Shown here: positions 46,225-59,000 of the stretch, one piece after another
How the letters are laid out: the number at the start of each line of letters is the position of its first letter
Numbering within the stretch: the first letter of the stretch is position 1
Source: Riptortus pedestris
Taxonomy: Eukaryota > Arthropoda > Insecta > Hemiptera > Alydidae
Length of the DNA: 64,000 nt
Assembly: GCA_019009955.1 (NCBI GenBank)
Contig: CM032230.1
Coordinates: forward strand, 23,286,501 to 23,350,500
Direction: 5' to 3'
Notes under the pieces: model-generated
What the model saw: only the letters and a program-made list of their open reading frames with translations
Told to the model about the DNA's origin: nothing
Database searches by the model: none
Translations under genes and position numbers: made by a program

Positions 46225-48928
46225 TTTGTTTTTTTTAATTTAATATTAATTTATTTTTAGGTATATTTTCTTTCATTTATTGAAGGCTAAACATATTTTT
46301 AAAAAATGTTTATAAATTTAAAAAAAAAATTAAACAACCACTTTAAAAAATACTGCTCCTCCTTCAGCTGTACTCTTGTTTCTATCCTCTTCACTGCTTA
46401 ATAGTTTTATCCTATTAGGATGTTTCTTTGCGGATGTCTAATTTGTTAATTTTGCAGTACTTGTAACTTTATTTTGAATGATCAGTAATATTTGCCTATT
46501 AACAATATTTCTTGGATTTTCAAAAAACTTTGTTTGGGCTTCATGCTCGAAATTCCTGTAAATAATTGTTGAAGAGTGTATGACTGATATTATATTTACT
46601 TCTTATTATATATTCAAGCTGTTATGAATATTTAACATATATATTATTAATATATAACATCAAATTTATGTAATATATATAAACATATGTTGTAAATGTA
46701 TAAATTAGGAACAAGTATTGGAACTGAAAATGTAATAAGGCTGCAACAATTTTAATCAGGTTCCTCTTACCACCCCTTTTATAGAAAGACTTTAAAAACT
46801 TCACTGTTATGGATTTGGCTCTAAGTTTCTTCATTTTTTCCTCAAAGAGTTCTGATTGAAAATTCTTGGTGTATTTCATGATATTGTTAATATTTCTCTA
46901 AATAATGAAGTAGTTTTATACCAGGAGCTTTTTTCAGATTGCTTTATTATTATTTTTATAAGAGTATATCTGTACATATTAGGGACAAGTTATAGAGAGT
47001 AGACAGTATGTCTGAAAAATTTCAGACTGTTTGTTTCTGATAAATCGTAACTTTTAATCCATTTTTATTATTTATTCTGTATTGGCTTTATTGTTGTTGT
47101 AAATCTGTAGCCGCCTCAACCAGCTTTCTCTGTTTCTATTTACCATAGATATTGGCTTTTGGGGGATCTTTTTGGACTGTCCGCTTACCACATGCCCCAT
47201 TAGTTTTCATGTAATTAAAGATTTATTGTTTTGTTTCTTGAATATCATTTAATCATGCTTATCAGTTTTCCATGATTGAATATTATGGTATAGCTTCATA
47301 TTGTGAGCTTCAAATGGGGCTCCAACACTGATAGCAAATTTTCCCTAGCTTCAAATTTGTTTAAATTATTCGTTACTCATCTAGAAATAATTTACCTTTA
47401 TATAAAAAGTAATTATAAACCCCCCCCCACAAACAAATGGATATCAAGAACTAATTACGCATATTTCTGGACATTTATATATTTTTTATAAACATTAGAG
47501 ACCTCAAAGATCTATCCCCAGACAGTCAGCCAGGATTCCTCTTTGACTCCATTTTGATCCTGAGCTACAAACGTAATAGATTCACACTGACCTAATAGAA
47601 ATAGCATACACTTGATATGTTTCTATAATAAAAATAAATTTACCATGTGTCATTTATTTATTATAGACTCCACATTTTCAGTAGAAATTTTAATAAATTT
47701 TATTTAAGTTTTAAATAATTACTGGGTGTTGTGCTGAAACACTATTAATTCATTTATGAAAATAATCTGATGAGCTTAAGAAATGATGCATCTATTCATA
47801 GATATCGTTTCACTTAGAAAAATATCCTTTCTAAAAATAAATATTCTATTAAAGACTTCTTATATAGCAATTTACAACTATATATTAATTGGATAATACT
47901 TTAGAAAATTGTTAACTAGAATGAGTAACTACTATCAAGGAATATGTACAAAAATATTAAAATTTTTTTCTACTAGAAAATTCTTAGGTCTTCATTAATT
48001 CTTTCCTATTATTAAACTGAGTTTACTTTAAATTTTGAACTAACTTCTGTTCTTAGTGTTACATATTTTTACATTGATTCATGAAGGTCATTTTATATGT
48101 CTAATATATCCAAACCTTTGAATTAGACCTTTGTGTGCCAGACTAAAATGTGATAATATATTAGGGACTATATTAATATATGAAGTTTTCCATATTTTGA
48201 TTAGTTAGGAGGCAAGTCATTGTTTTTCCTTCAAATGTACTGCAAGGTTGATACCTTGCAGCAATCAATTTTCGAATTTAGAAGTACTGTATTCATGACA
48301 TCATCTATACATGAAAATTATATTTTCAATACCTTGTATTCTTATTTCTCTTCAAGGATATTGTTTGGCATACGGAGTCTGACCGTATAATTGGCTTATC
48401 ATTAAAGACAATATAGTTTTCAACCTCACAAGTTCTTTGAAAGTGTGTTTAGAAGAATAGTTTGTTGTCACTCATTTAAATTTATTACAGCTATTATTTT
48501 TCTCACAAATACAAATTTGATTCCATCCTGTTTAAATAGTTCTATAATTTTTTTTTTTTTTTCCTGAATGTTCAATTGTTTATGGTCTGTTGAGGATCCC
48601 ATTATGAAATTTTTACTAGAGTTACTGTAGAGTTTAATACATATTTCTTCGAGACGTTTTAGAAATATATTTTTTGATATATTCTAGTTCAAAGAAATTT
48701 TGGGTAGCCATTAGTCTTTTTTAAAGCACAGATAGTTTATGTGATATTCTGTAAGAAAGGTTATTTAAATAGCTGTAACATGAGACAAATTACAGCTTAT
48801 AATTAGTAAAAAAACATATTTTTGGAATTTGATTTTACATGGTGTAACCCTGTACCATATCAAAAAATGAAAACACAGAATTTCCTAATAGTATGAATGA
48901 AGAAGAAATACCAGTGAGCTAAAAGAAA

Positions 48929-48991
<63 letters not shown>

Positions 48992-51180
48992 AATGAATTG
49001 TTAAATACAGCTTAGTGAATTGTTGAGTTTTACAAAAATGAAGCCGCAGTCATTTATAGTTTGACAAATTTAATTATTGAATATAGGCTAATTTATAATA
49101 ATAAAATCTTATTTTCCATGCAACTTAACATGATGAGTTACTGGTTGATGGCCCTTGTGTTTAGTCCCTTTTATTTTGTATGTACTGGTAACAAAATATA
49201 ATGTTTTTTTTCCTCCTTTTTCTAACTGAAAAATACTTATGAGATAATGTCAATGATTACGTTCATTGGTACCTGTTGGTATGTGTGATTTTCAGAAAAA
49301 CTACAGGCTGAATATTTTTTTTTTTTTTTGGACATATTGTATAGAGTTATATAATATGAATGAAGCATTTGTTAAACAATGTATTTAAAACTGACATGCA
49401 GTGATTAGATTTTTAGGAACAAGAACTGCAAGTCGTAAAATATTCAATTTTACTGTAGAATATAGAGATTAGAATGTACAGATGTCAATTGAGATTTCTT
49501 TATGCATTTATTTTAAGGTTTTATATTATAGTTTTATCAAGAATCTCTTATTGGTTGTATTTTTTTTACTATTAAGAAAACATTTCAGTTTAATATGGTG
49601 AGTAATGTGCCTGTTCTGAAAATATACATTTTCGGGACTAATAGAATTATTAGGAAGGGAAATTCTATTATTTTGTTTTTCAAAGTAATAAACCATGCCA
49701 TTAACAATGTTTACAAATAATACATTCACTTTATTTTAATTATTTTGTAATCATTCCATTTATTATTGGATAGTGATGTAGTAATTTATTTTTTTGAGGT
49801 TTTGTAAAAGAATTTATTTTTTGTGTTTCATTATGTATCATGACATTTAGTATCAGATATTTTATTTATGAACCTACATGAGAAAATTTATTATTTGTTT
49901 TTCTTTTATAGTATATTTTCATTTGTTCTTAGACGTTATTTACTAAATTTTTTACCGTATATATGTTAATCCCTGTCCTGCTATAACTGCATCTTATCAA
50001 CCTGCCATTATGAAATAATACTTACTATGTGTATTAAAACTAGAAGTTAAAGAATTATAAAATCTAATTTTAGTTTTTGGAAAATTCTCATCATAGATAT
50101 GGTTGTAAGTAGTTAATTGCAAGTGTGATAAATGAATAAATGCTATATATATATAGTCAAAAACTGAGCTGAAAGCTCATTTAATTTTGATTTGATCATA
50201 ACCAACAAAGTAAATATATATTATATTTATGTTGCTATTATGTACATTATTTCAAAACTAAAGTTGACTGTGATCGGTCCCTTAATGAAAATAGTGAGGA
50301 AAATCAATTGGTTATCAACCAACTTCTCAAAAATCTTGATTCTATTCCTAGACATTTCATTGAATAATGACTTAATAATACTATATGCTGATTTCCTTAA
50401 CAAAATAAAAAAGGGTAAATTTCCAATTTATGTATAGTAAAACCTTGAATTAACAGAAAAATTGGAGTGCCCTAGTGTCTCCATAAAATTGAAAATTTCC
50501 ACATCATGGAATGTATTAGAAGTACAATGCGGAAATAGCATAGCTGATAGGAAATGGTGCTGTCTAAATTTTAGATTAAGTCAGATTTAGAAGATGCTCT
50601 TTCTTTGACGAGTAATGACAGCTTTTTAGTTTTATGTGAGGTCTGATGAATATTCAAACATAGGTTTGGTTTTTCACAGCTCTATAAAACTCGTGCTCAC
50701 AACTAAGTATATCAGATAGGGCTCTAAATCACTGTTCCATTTAAAGTTATATCTTGGGACTTATACTACAATAAAGAAGCTTTAAAATTTGTCAAAATAT
50801 TTCTTTTCCCTAAAAATATTTATTATGCTGTGTAATGAATTGAAAATTTGTTGTCAAGGTTTTACAATACAGAATGTGATTCTTTTACTAAACAGTTAAG
50901 AACAAAACTGTTTTTATATTCTAAAAGCCCTATTACTGTCATTTAGATTTATCTTGTTCTAAAAACTTGCACCTAGGTAGGTGCCTTTACTGCCCACACT
51001 CTCATGGCCGATAGATTTGTTCAGTACCATGGCAGGCACTTTTTCATAGATGGGATCTACTCATTCATTGGGCATACTTCTGTTTTGCATTATCCCCAAA
51101 ATAGTACAAGAGACAAATTTTGTAATTGTTCATAACATGCACTTTCCTTCAAGTTTATTATTCATGAAATATAGTTTGAT
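45746..51180. other. AT-rich intergenic region, no gene seen
   Basis: Long AT-rich sequence with (TA)n microsatellites at about 46,172-46,220 and 48,933-48,988. No open frame or splice-bounded exon could be supported on either strand. Confidence 0.5.
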
Positions 51181-51184
51181 ATTG

Positions 51185-51330
51185 GAGATGGTATTCATTT
51201 AGTGGGTAGAGAGACGCCTAGTTCTTGTCACTCATACTGGAGATACCGAGTTCAAGTCTCTCTAAATTTTATTTAGTTGTACAGATAATGGGCTTCAAAA
51301 TTGCTCTGTATCTCTTTCCCTGGTTTTCTC
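51185..51330 (+). repeat. Second tRNA-like SINE candidate
   Basis: TAGTGGGTAGAGAGACGCC resembles an A-box region. It is followed about 45 bp later by GAGTTCAAGTCTCTC, a B-box-like sequence. The spacing fits a tRNA-derived RNA polymerase III promoter. It is not the same family as the other SINEs and only one copy is visible, so this is tentative. Confidence 0.4.
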
Positions 51331-53102
51331 CCGGCATTATCAAGCTATTGAGCAGCTAATTGATTATAGAAACATCAATCTTTTGTTCTTAATGCCACGT
51401 TTCCCATAATCATGTAATTTTGTTTGTACTTTTTCTGGGCCATCTGGATTTATTGATTATTATGAGAAATATTTTGAGATGTCAAAACAGGGTTTTCAGC
51501 CTCAAAATAACCATTTTTCAATCTTGAAATTTAGTACAAGATATTTAAGGAAGCCAGATTTGAAGGAATGAGGTAGTGTTGCCAGTGATTCCTGCTCTGT
51601 TAGGCCTCTTTGGTGCTTTGCCTCCAAATCTGCTCTTTTGTTCCTGCTGTTCAAAGGTAATGGCTGGCCCATTATTACCTACATATGTCTGTTGAAAAAT
51701 TCTTATTTATCCTAGAATATAGTGAAGTTTTATGTTCTTCCCTTTGTATTAGATAAAGAAAAGTGTTTAATTTTTAAAGTGATTTCTGAGTGCCTCATTT
51801 GGCTTTGATTTGGTTCTTGCTCACTTGTCATCTTGCTCTGCTCAAGAGAAGCATGTTGAAAACGTGGTACCACCTGATAGTACACTAATCTAACGTATAT
51901 TTTCAAAATTAGCCATCAACATATATTTCCAAAATTCCAGATAAAGGAAAGTTTGTGCAATGAATAATACAAACCCTATGGTAACTGATAGCATATCACT
52001 GTAACTGTGGCATATCAGTTCCTTACGAGCGTAAGCCTGGGCATCACCAAACTGGATATAATAAGAACTTTGATTTTTTATTATTATTAAAATAGTAAGA
52101 GTGTCTTTTGTGAGTCATTATCTTAGATATTTGAAGAGTGGGTTCATAATTTGGGTATTTTCCGATTGGTGTCAGCAAGGTATTTAGAACCACTGGTTAT
52201 ACACAAAAGAAAAGAAATATATATATATAATTTTTCTGAATGAAGCTATACACATTTTCCTCAAAAACACAATACAAACAAATAAATACGTAGAATAATA
52301 ATGAAGAAAATTCTTTATTTTGTATATAATTATCTGCGATTAAATAACTTTCTGACACAAAATGGAGAATAATTTTACTTGTGATTTTTCAATTATCTTT
52401 TATGTCTCAAGATTTAAAAATGCACACATTTTTTAAAACAGTAACCTCCATGTATTTTCATAACCATCGTTTTATTTATACCTTAAATTTATGATAAATT
52501 ATTCTATGTTATGTATTGAATATGTTTATTGCATTGTTTTACTCCTAGTCGTTCCATATTTGCTCAGAGTTAATTACTATAGTAAAAATACTTAATTATG
52601 GAAAACACTAGTATTTTTCCAAATGAAATGTATCTTTTAAAGAAATATATTGTGAAATAAATATTATATTAAATACCACATTTTATTGTTTTTAGTTTCT
52701 AAACCTATCCTTTTTTTTCTAGAATTTAAGCACAGAAAGAATATATTTTACATATTCATTAATTTATTTTGTTATATTTTATTTGTAATTAGAATATATT
52801 TTTGTTGTAAAATACAGCAGGTCCACGAGTTAATAAAATAAATAAATTATTTACAAAGATTGTATTCTGAGGTTGATTTTCAATAGAAACTAACTAACTG
52901 AACGAATATTACAAGCATGATCTCACTAACACAACTAAAATTACTCAAATTGATATTTTTATTTCCACTTCTAGACCCAAATGATTCATTTTCATTTCCT
53001 GGAACAGAGTGAAGGAAACATTGTAATCGTAAAATTTTTGGTTTAATAGAATTATCCGCTTCATCCTTCTCTGAATATATCTAGACTCATTTCGGTGTGT
53101 TG

Positions 53103-53104
<2 letters not shown>

Positions 53105-53156
<52 letters not shown>
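53105..53156. repeat. (TA)n microsatellite
   Basis: About 46 bp of alternating TA after a short TG tract. Confidence 0.9.
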
Positions 53157-53159
<3 letters not shown>

Positions 53160-53439
53160 CTCTTCTTTTAACTGCATGGCAATAATTAATTATTTCTATA
53201 TTTAAAAACCTATAAAGTATTTACTTGGCCAAGTATGGTGACCGTCTTTCTTAACTTAACAATTCTAAATTGAACTTGCATATCTTCTTGAAGGAGTGGA
53301 TGGAAGTAAACATAAGCTCTTTGAAATGGGTTACTATTTAGGCAACATTATTTAAGGAAATAAATCATGGCGTGCGACCAATTATCCAGACATTTGAGAT
53401 TACACACTAAATTATTTTAGCTGTATGGTGACTCAAGGC

Positions 53440-53835
53440 TGTTCTTCTGTCGGTTTTCCTTGGTGTCCATTCAGCACCGTGAGGCAGTTGAGTTACTTTG
53501 GCCCCCTGCAATACTGTAAAGAATTTGTACTGAACTGACTTCTTCACCTCCCACCAAAACCACTTGGCAGGCTCTGACACTTCATTGACTGTAGAGCTAA
53601 GGATTTTCATTTTCGCCCAGAAAATGTTTATAAAATATGAAGCAAAGAAGTTGTAACTCTCAGCACTTCTGGAGTATTTACTTCAATAAAACAGTAAATA
53701 TAAGTAAGTTATAGCATTGGTCTTTAAATACCTAGGCATGGGTTTGATTCCAATGTGGGCAATAAGAGTTTATTCAGTGATGACATTTCCTATAAAAATT
53801 AGAACTTCATATAAGAGCACAACCTTAATTTTTAC
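53440..53835. repeat. Unnamed dispersed repeat, copy 1, with SINE-like part
   Basis: TTGGTGTCCATTCAGCACCG and, 130 bp later, GTAGAGCTAAGGATTTTCA recur in diverged form at 57,478-57,510 and 57,795-57,820. The part 53,711-53,800 has a B-box-like GGTTTGATTCC followed by GGGCAATAAGAGTTTATTCAG, close to the SINE body sequence. It may therefore contain a decayed SINE. Confidence 0.45.
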
Positions 53836-54363
53836 TTCATTCTTCTCGCCCTTTTTGATGACACCTTTAAAGGCCCATTGTGTGATTCTACTAGCTAAAA
53901 TATTCATTCTTCATCTCTACTCATTATCATTTAGAAAATACTCATAATTGGTAGATCAAGTACTGTAAGAAGAAAAGAGGGAGTCCACTAAGGAATAAGC
54001 TTCATGGGAGAGGGAGATATAAATAAATCAAGAACTCTGTAAATTCTATGTTCTAACCAAATCACAAAGCCAGAAAGAATATGGCTCCTAATTTTTAAAT
54101 TCGAAAATATAATACACTGTAGTAATATGGCATGGTGGGCTTGACAACCTGATATGGGTGTATTCAAGGAAATACTAAGAATGAGAGAGCTGCACTACAA
54201 AGTGGCGATCGCGCTGGTAGGTGTGCTAAACAAAATAACGTCATTTAAAGAACGCAAACATACAGATAATATTACAAAGAGCTAGGAGTGAGGAATAAAA
54301 TTATGTTAGTCATACAATAATGGCCATAGAAAACGTCTCTGGGAATATAGAGAACAGATTAAG

Positions 54364-54366
<3 letters not shown>

Positions 54367-54445
<79 letters not shown>
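54367..54445. repeat. (CT)n(TA)n compound microsatellite
   Basis: About 28 bp CT followed by about 44 bp TA and a short CA tract. Confidence 0.9.
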
Positions 54446-55239
54446 CATGCATCTATGTTTATTTAAATGTATGCAAACTGACTGTTTGAGGTCTAATAGT
54501 AATAAGGAAATCCCCTGAATGAAACTAGTACTTAAAAATGATCAAAGATTAATTAGCTAATATCATTAGATGTTCGTTGTAAGCTGTTTTATTTTCTAGT
54601 CATATGTTAAGCTCATGTTTAAAATTTGTCCAAAGAACATTTACGTCATGAGGGCCTGTGAAGTTATATTTTGTAGTGTTGTCGACGGAATCTGAACCTA
54701 ACCTCTTTGTAAAGCACAGGTTTCTTTCTGGTTAGGTTGTTATTGTGAATGTTTACCTCAAAATTTTTAAACTTTTTTTTCTTTCTGCATGTTTTTGTCT
54801 TCTTACCTTGAGCTGGAGGAGCACTTAAGAGTGCTATATACCTAACATTGTTGGCTATCTATTTTCAAAACAAGCTTTTCTAAAGACTGCTTTGAAGTGA
54901 AAACTTCATTTCCCTAAATTAATGTCGTACTACTGATATTAAGCAAGATGTCACGGCGTGACGTCAGTGTATCACCTGCAGAAAAGCTCCATTCATTGAA
55001 ATCTCAGATATTTAATGGACATTGTTGTTAAAGAAAATGATTGTTCTAATTGTTTAATTTTCATATCAACCTGACTGTTAAAGTAGTATTGTTTTCTATT
55101 CACTTTTGTCATTGTTGGACAGCTATTACGCGTATTTTTAGGGCGTAATTTATACTTTTAACTTTACAGTATATATTAGTATTAACGTCCTAGCGGTACA
55201 CCTTATTATGAAATGCCCGAAAAAAGAAATTTTTAAGTA

Positions 55240-55424
55240 ATAGACGAGAAGCAGCCGGGAGCCGCCGCCATCTTACAGATAGAAGAGATGAGCTTTTTCT
55301 CTTTTATATACTGTTCAGTTACAATTACTTTGTGCGAATGTGATTAAGTATTCATTGTGTAGTGTTGAATGTGTAAGAAGAAAATCCATTCAAAATTCGG
55401 AGTAACTCAACGCATCGAAAGAAG
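55240..55424 (+). promoter_or_regulatory. Candidate promoter and non-coding first exon of the second unidentified gene
   Basis: A GC-rich patch with GCCGCCATCTT (55,264-55,274), the core of a YY1/Pho-type element common at transcription starts, is followed by AT-rich sequence and a splice donor GTAATT at 55,425. An in-frame TAA upstream of the junction and no ATG in this frame make the exon non-coding. It joins the start-codon exon at 56,036. The start site itself is inferred. Confidence 0.5.
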
Positions 55425-56045
55425 GTAATTATGATTTATTTCTTTTATTTTATTAGGTAAAGAATCGTACTTTTGCCAATTAGATAAAATTATAAGATTC
55501 TATTTTTTTCCACAAATTTCTTTATAGTCGCATTATTGGATTCAAAAATATAGTTTAAATAGCTCTACTTAAGTATTTTATAGTGCTAATTAAATTTGCC
55601 AATAGGCATTATTACAGTTTTTGTCTATTGCCTATAATCTACTATTTATTTCAGTTCTCCCCTTGATTGTGGCAATTGTTTTATCACATGGTTACTTAAC
55701 TGTTTAAATTGCCTATGCTTTTTGTATTATGGATTTAGTTGTGTTAAAATTCTTATCAGTAATTATCAGAACATTGTTTGAAAGTTATATTTTTTGGACT
55801 ACTCTTATTTTTTGGTCACTGGATAAAAATGGCTAATAAGAAAAATAAAATTGATTAATATTGCAAAATTAAATTATTTGCATTTTTTTTTTTTTTTATG
55901 GGGAATTAAGTTATTATTACTTATTGTATTTTAACTTTCAATAACTGTATTCGATGATTTATGGTTGCTTCTTGAGTAAATTATTTCTTAAGATTTTTAA
56001 ATTGTATTACTATTTTCTAATATTTGTTTTACCAGGAAAGATCCA

Positions 56046-56078
56046 ATGGGGTATTGCCAATTGGGACTGTCGGGATGA
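56046..56078 (+). promoter_or_regulatory. Upstream open reading frame overlapping the main start codon
   Basis: In the exon with the main ATG, an earlier ATG at 56,046 opens a ten-codon frame (MGYCQLGLSG). Its TGA stop overlaps the main ATG (ATGA at 56,075-56,078). Such an arrangement could allow reinitiation and dampen translation. Inference from sequence only. Confidence 0.5.
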
Positions 56079-59000
56079 CTGAAGGAAGGTGGCGATTTTC
56101 TGGAGGTAATATTAGTTTTCAGTTTTTTTAAATATTTTCATTGAATAACCTGTAGTTCCTAAGTATTTATCTCACAAAGAAAAGTGATAAGAAATTGTAT
56201 TTACCTGTAATATAGTTTATTTTAGTCTGTTTTAAAGGTTAAATTTATCCCTCTTTAATTTTCACTATTTTATTTCTCCGCAAATAAATAGCTTATTCAC
56301 CTTGTTGATAAATTTTCATTAATTATTTATTGTTACACTTTTATTCTACACTTCATACAAGTAAATGTGCCTTCACATTTTAGGATAATAACGAGACATG
56401 ACTATTTTTTGCACAATTAGATTATATGTTACATATTAATGCATATAAAATTTCTCTATCAATCATTTGTATTCCTGAAATATTTTTTTTCTAGAAAGTG
56501 TATAAACTTGAAATTCAATATTTTTAACTTTCTGGCTCTTTTATTTAATATCTATGTTTATTTTGAGATTATTTTTTGCTTGGGAGGATATATTAATGCT
56601 GAAATGTGGTTGTGTTACATTACTGCTAATATCCTTGGACCTTGAGCCATAACCTATCCTAATAAATTTTGAATATGTTTATCTGCCATAAACTTTATTG
56701 TACTTTGATTTAGCTTTTATTGGAGACCCTAATTTCAGGTTTTTTAATTTATCATGTTTGGCTCTGTATCTCTAATTAATTAATAGTCTTGTAATAAATG
56801 TTTAGGGTTTCATTGGCCTTTAAAGACTAGAAATTGTTACGATTGGCCATATCTCTGTCTTAACCACGATTATGATCTGTGAATTTTAGGGAATTGAAAT
56901 GGGGTTCTTTTTAGTTATTCAAGGTTTAATGGAGTCTTTCAGATCTCAATAGTTTAATTTTTTTTAAGTAATTCTAAGAATAAATTTTACAGATTTTGTT
57001 GAATTAGCCTTCAATGAGAGGCATTGCCCCTCTAATTTTGAATTTACTTTTCCAATAGCTATATTTGACAACAGTTGATAGCTGATTCTCTATGAGATAT
57101 GAATTACCCTTTTCTATAATTATGGAGCAAAGTTTGTACCTTGCAATTCATTTTTAAAAATCATACACGTTATATTCTTTAAGTATAAGAACAGTTTTTA
57201 GAACCCTTTTTATATTGTAATGGTTTAGGAATGACATGGAATTCCTCTTGAGATTGTATTGTTGGGAGGAACCAGAGCTTCTTTCGAGATTTACATTTTT
57301 TTTTTTGCCCTAGAATTAAAGCGAATGGATGTGGTAAAGTATATTAAAAAATATCAAATGAGGTCGCAGGGATATAGACTGAAACACCATAATATAGAGT
57401 TGAAGCTGGGGATTGCACGTTAAATTTTATTCACAATACTTCTGCGATTATTGGGCTTAGTTGGTTTCTGCCCATTAATTTGGTGCCCATTCAGCTTCAT
57501 GAGGCGATTGGTTAAATACTGGTATAAAAAAATGGCAATTTTTCTTCCTTAATGCCGTCAATGGTAGAGAATGTGTTTACACACTGAGGACAGCACACAC
57601 CCCCAAGACATAAGTAGGGCCTAGTACTCCCCCCTGGCTAGCACACATCCCCATGGTGCGATCCTGTCCATTGTAGATCTTAAAGCCCTGAAGTCTACAA
57701 AATGAAAATTTGTCCCTTCTAGCATAAAAATATGTAAATAGCATACCATCCGAAGTGTGTTAAGCTGGATTCGACACACCCACTAATACCTTCATGGGGC
57801 TGTTGAGCTAAAGATTTTCAAAATTATTTTTTTTTTATGGGGTATATTGTACAGAAGTATTTTACAAAAAGCGATGTCCAGAATGATTTTGCATTTCATA
57901 TATACAAATCAGTGTTCTTGTTTCTTTTGCTTAATTAAGCTTGAGAGTAGATATTGACAATGATTTTAGGTGCATCACTGTCTCTTTCTGATTGTCTTCA
58001 AAGGCATACTGCCTCATAACCAACAAGTCTTTCCTCAAGTATTCTAGCAACATTTACCTAGACATGCCCCTCCTCTTTGTGCTGTTTAACGTTTTATTGG
58101 GTAGCTTGCTAATCTCCATTCTTCCGATGTGTTCTAATCAGCACAGTCTCCCTTTATTAATAATACAGCCAGTATGAGGTTTGCCAGAGAATCCCATCAG
58201 TTCCGCGTTGCTTCAGATCCACCATCTTGACAGGTCCAGATATCTTTTTCAGGGGTGTTTTCTGTCAGATCAGTAGAGCCATCTAGCTTGTCTTGGTGAG
58301 AGTCCATGTTTCAGTGGCACATATAACTAACTTTTGGGCTGACTTAACACTTTCACTTTCTTGGAGAGTCTCATAATGGAGTGGAAAACCTTTAGTGGGA
58401 CATAGAAGCACCTGCTCCCTGCTACTATCTGGCTTTTATATCTGATTCCACAATATTGCTCTTCTTAACTAACACTCCCCCCCCCCTCCACCAGAGTATT
58501 TAAACATGAACTCCCTTAATTGGACAGTCCAATCTCCCCAGTCAATCTACAGGTTCTCCTTATTCTTGGTCGTTAAAAAATATACTTAAAAAATAAATAC
58601 CCCTAACATGGTAAACCTGTGTCTCAGTAAATTTCCTCTTAATGTACCTATTTCTAAACTTAAATATTTAGAAGGAAATTTACTGATAACAATTTTAGAT
58701 TTATATGAATTGAAGTTGCTATTTATAATTTTGTAAGGACTATAGTTAATTATATGGAGTTGAGTATCTGATGTAAAAAAAGGTAAAAAGAAAATTGTAA
58801 GTGCCTCAGTTTGTACGCATCTAATCAAAAAGTATAATAAGACCTAATTTGGTCTTGTTTTTATATAGAAACAAAAGATCTCTTACAAAACATCTGTATC
58901 TGTAATAGATCTGGAGAAATTCATAGCTTCTAATACCAGGTCTATTAACATAATTTTCTGTATATAAACAGTAAAAATTCTCTAGCCCTGTCTATTATCG

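Noticed and set aside
46622..46879. 85-codon minus-strand frame
   Set aside because: AT-rich, Tyr/Ile/Asn-dominated translation without any motif; looks like chance.
51560..51656. Possible exon ending in a GTAATG donor
   Set aside because: No matching acceptor, no consistent open phase and no neighbouring exons.
53711..53770. tRNA gene candidate because of a B-box-like GGTTTGATTCC
   Set aside because: No acceptor stem or anticodon arm can be folded; the sequence continues like a SINE body.
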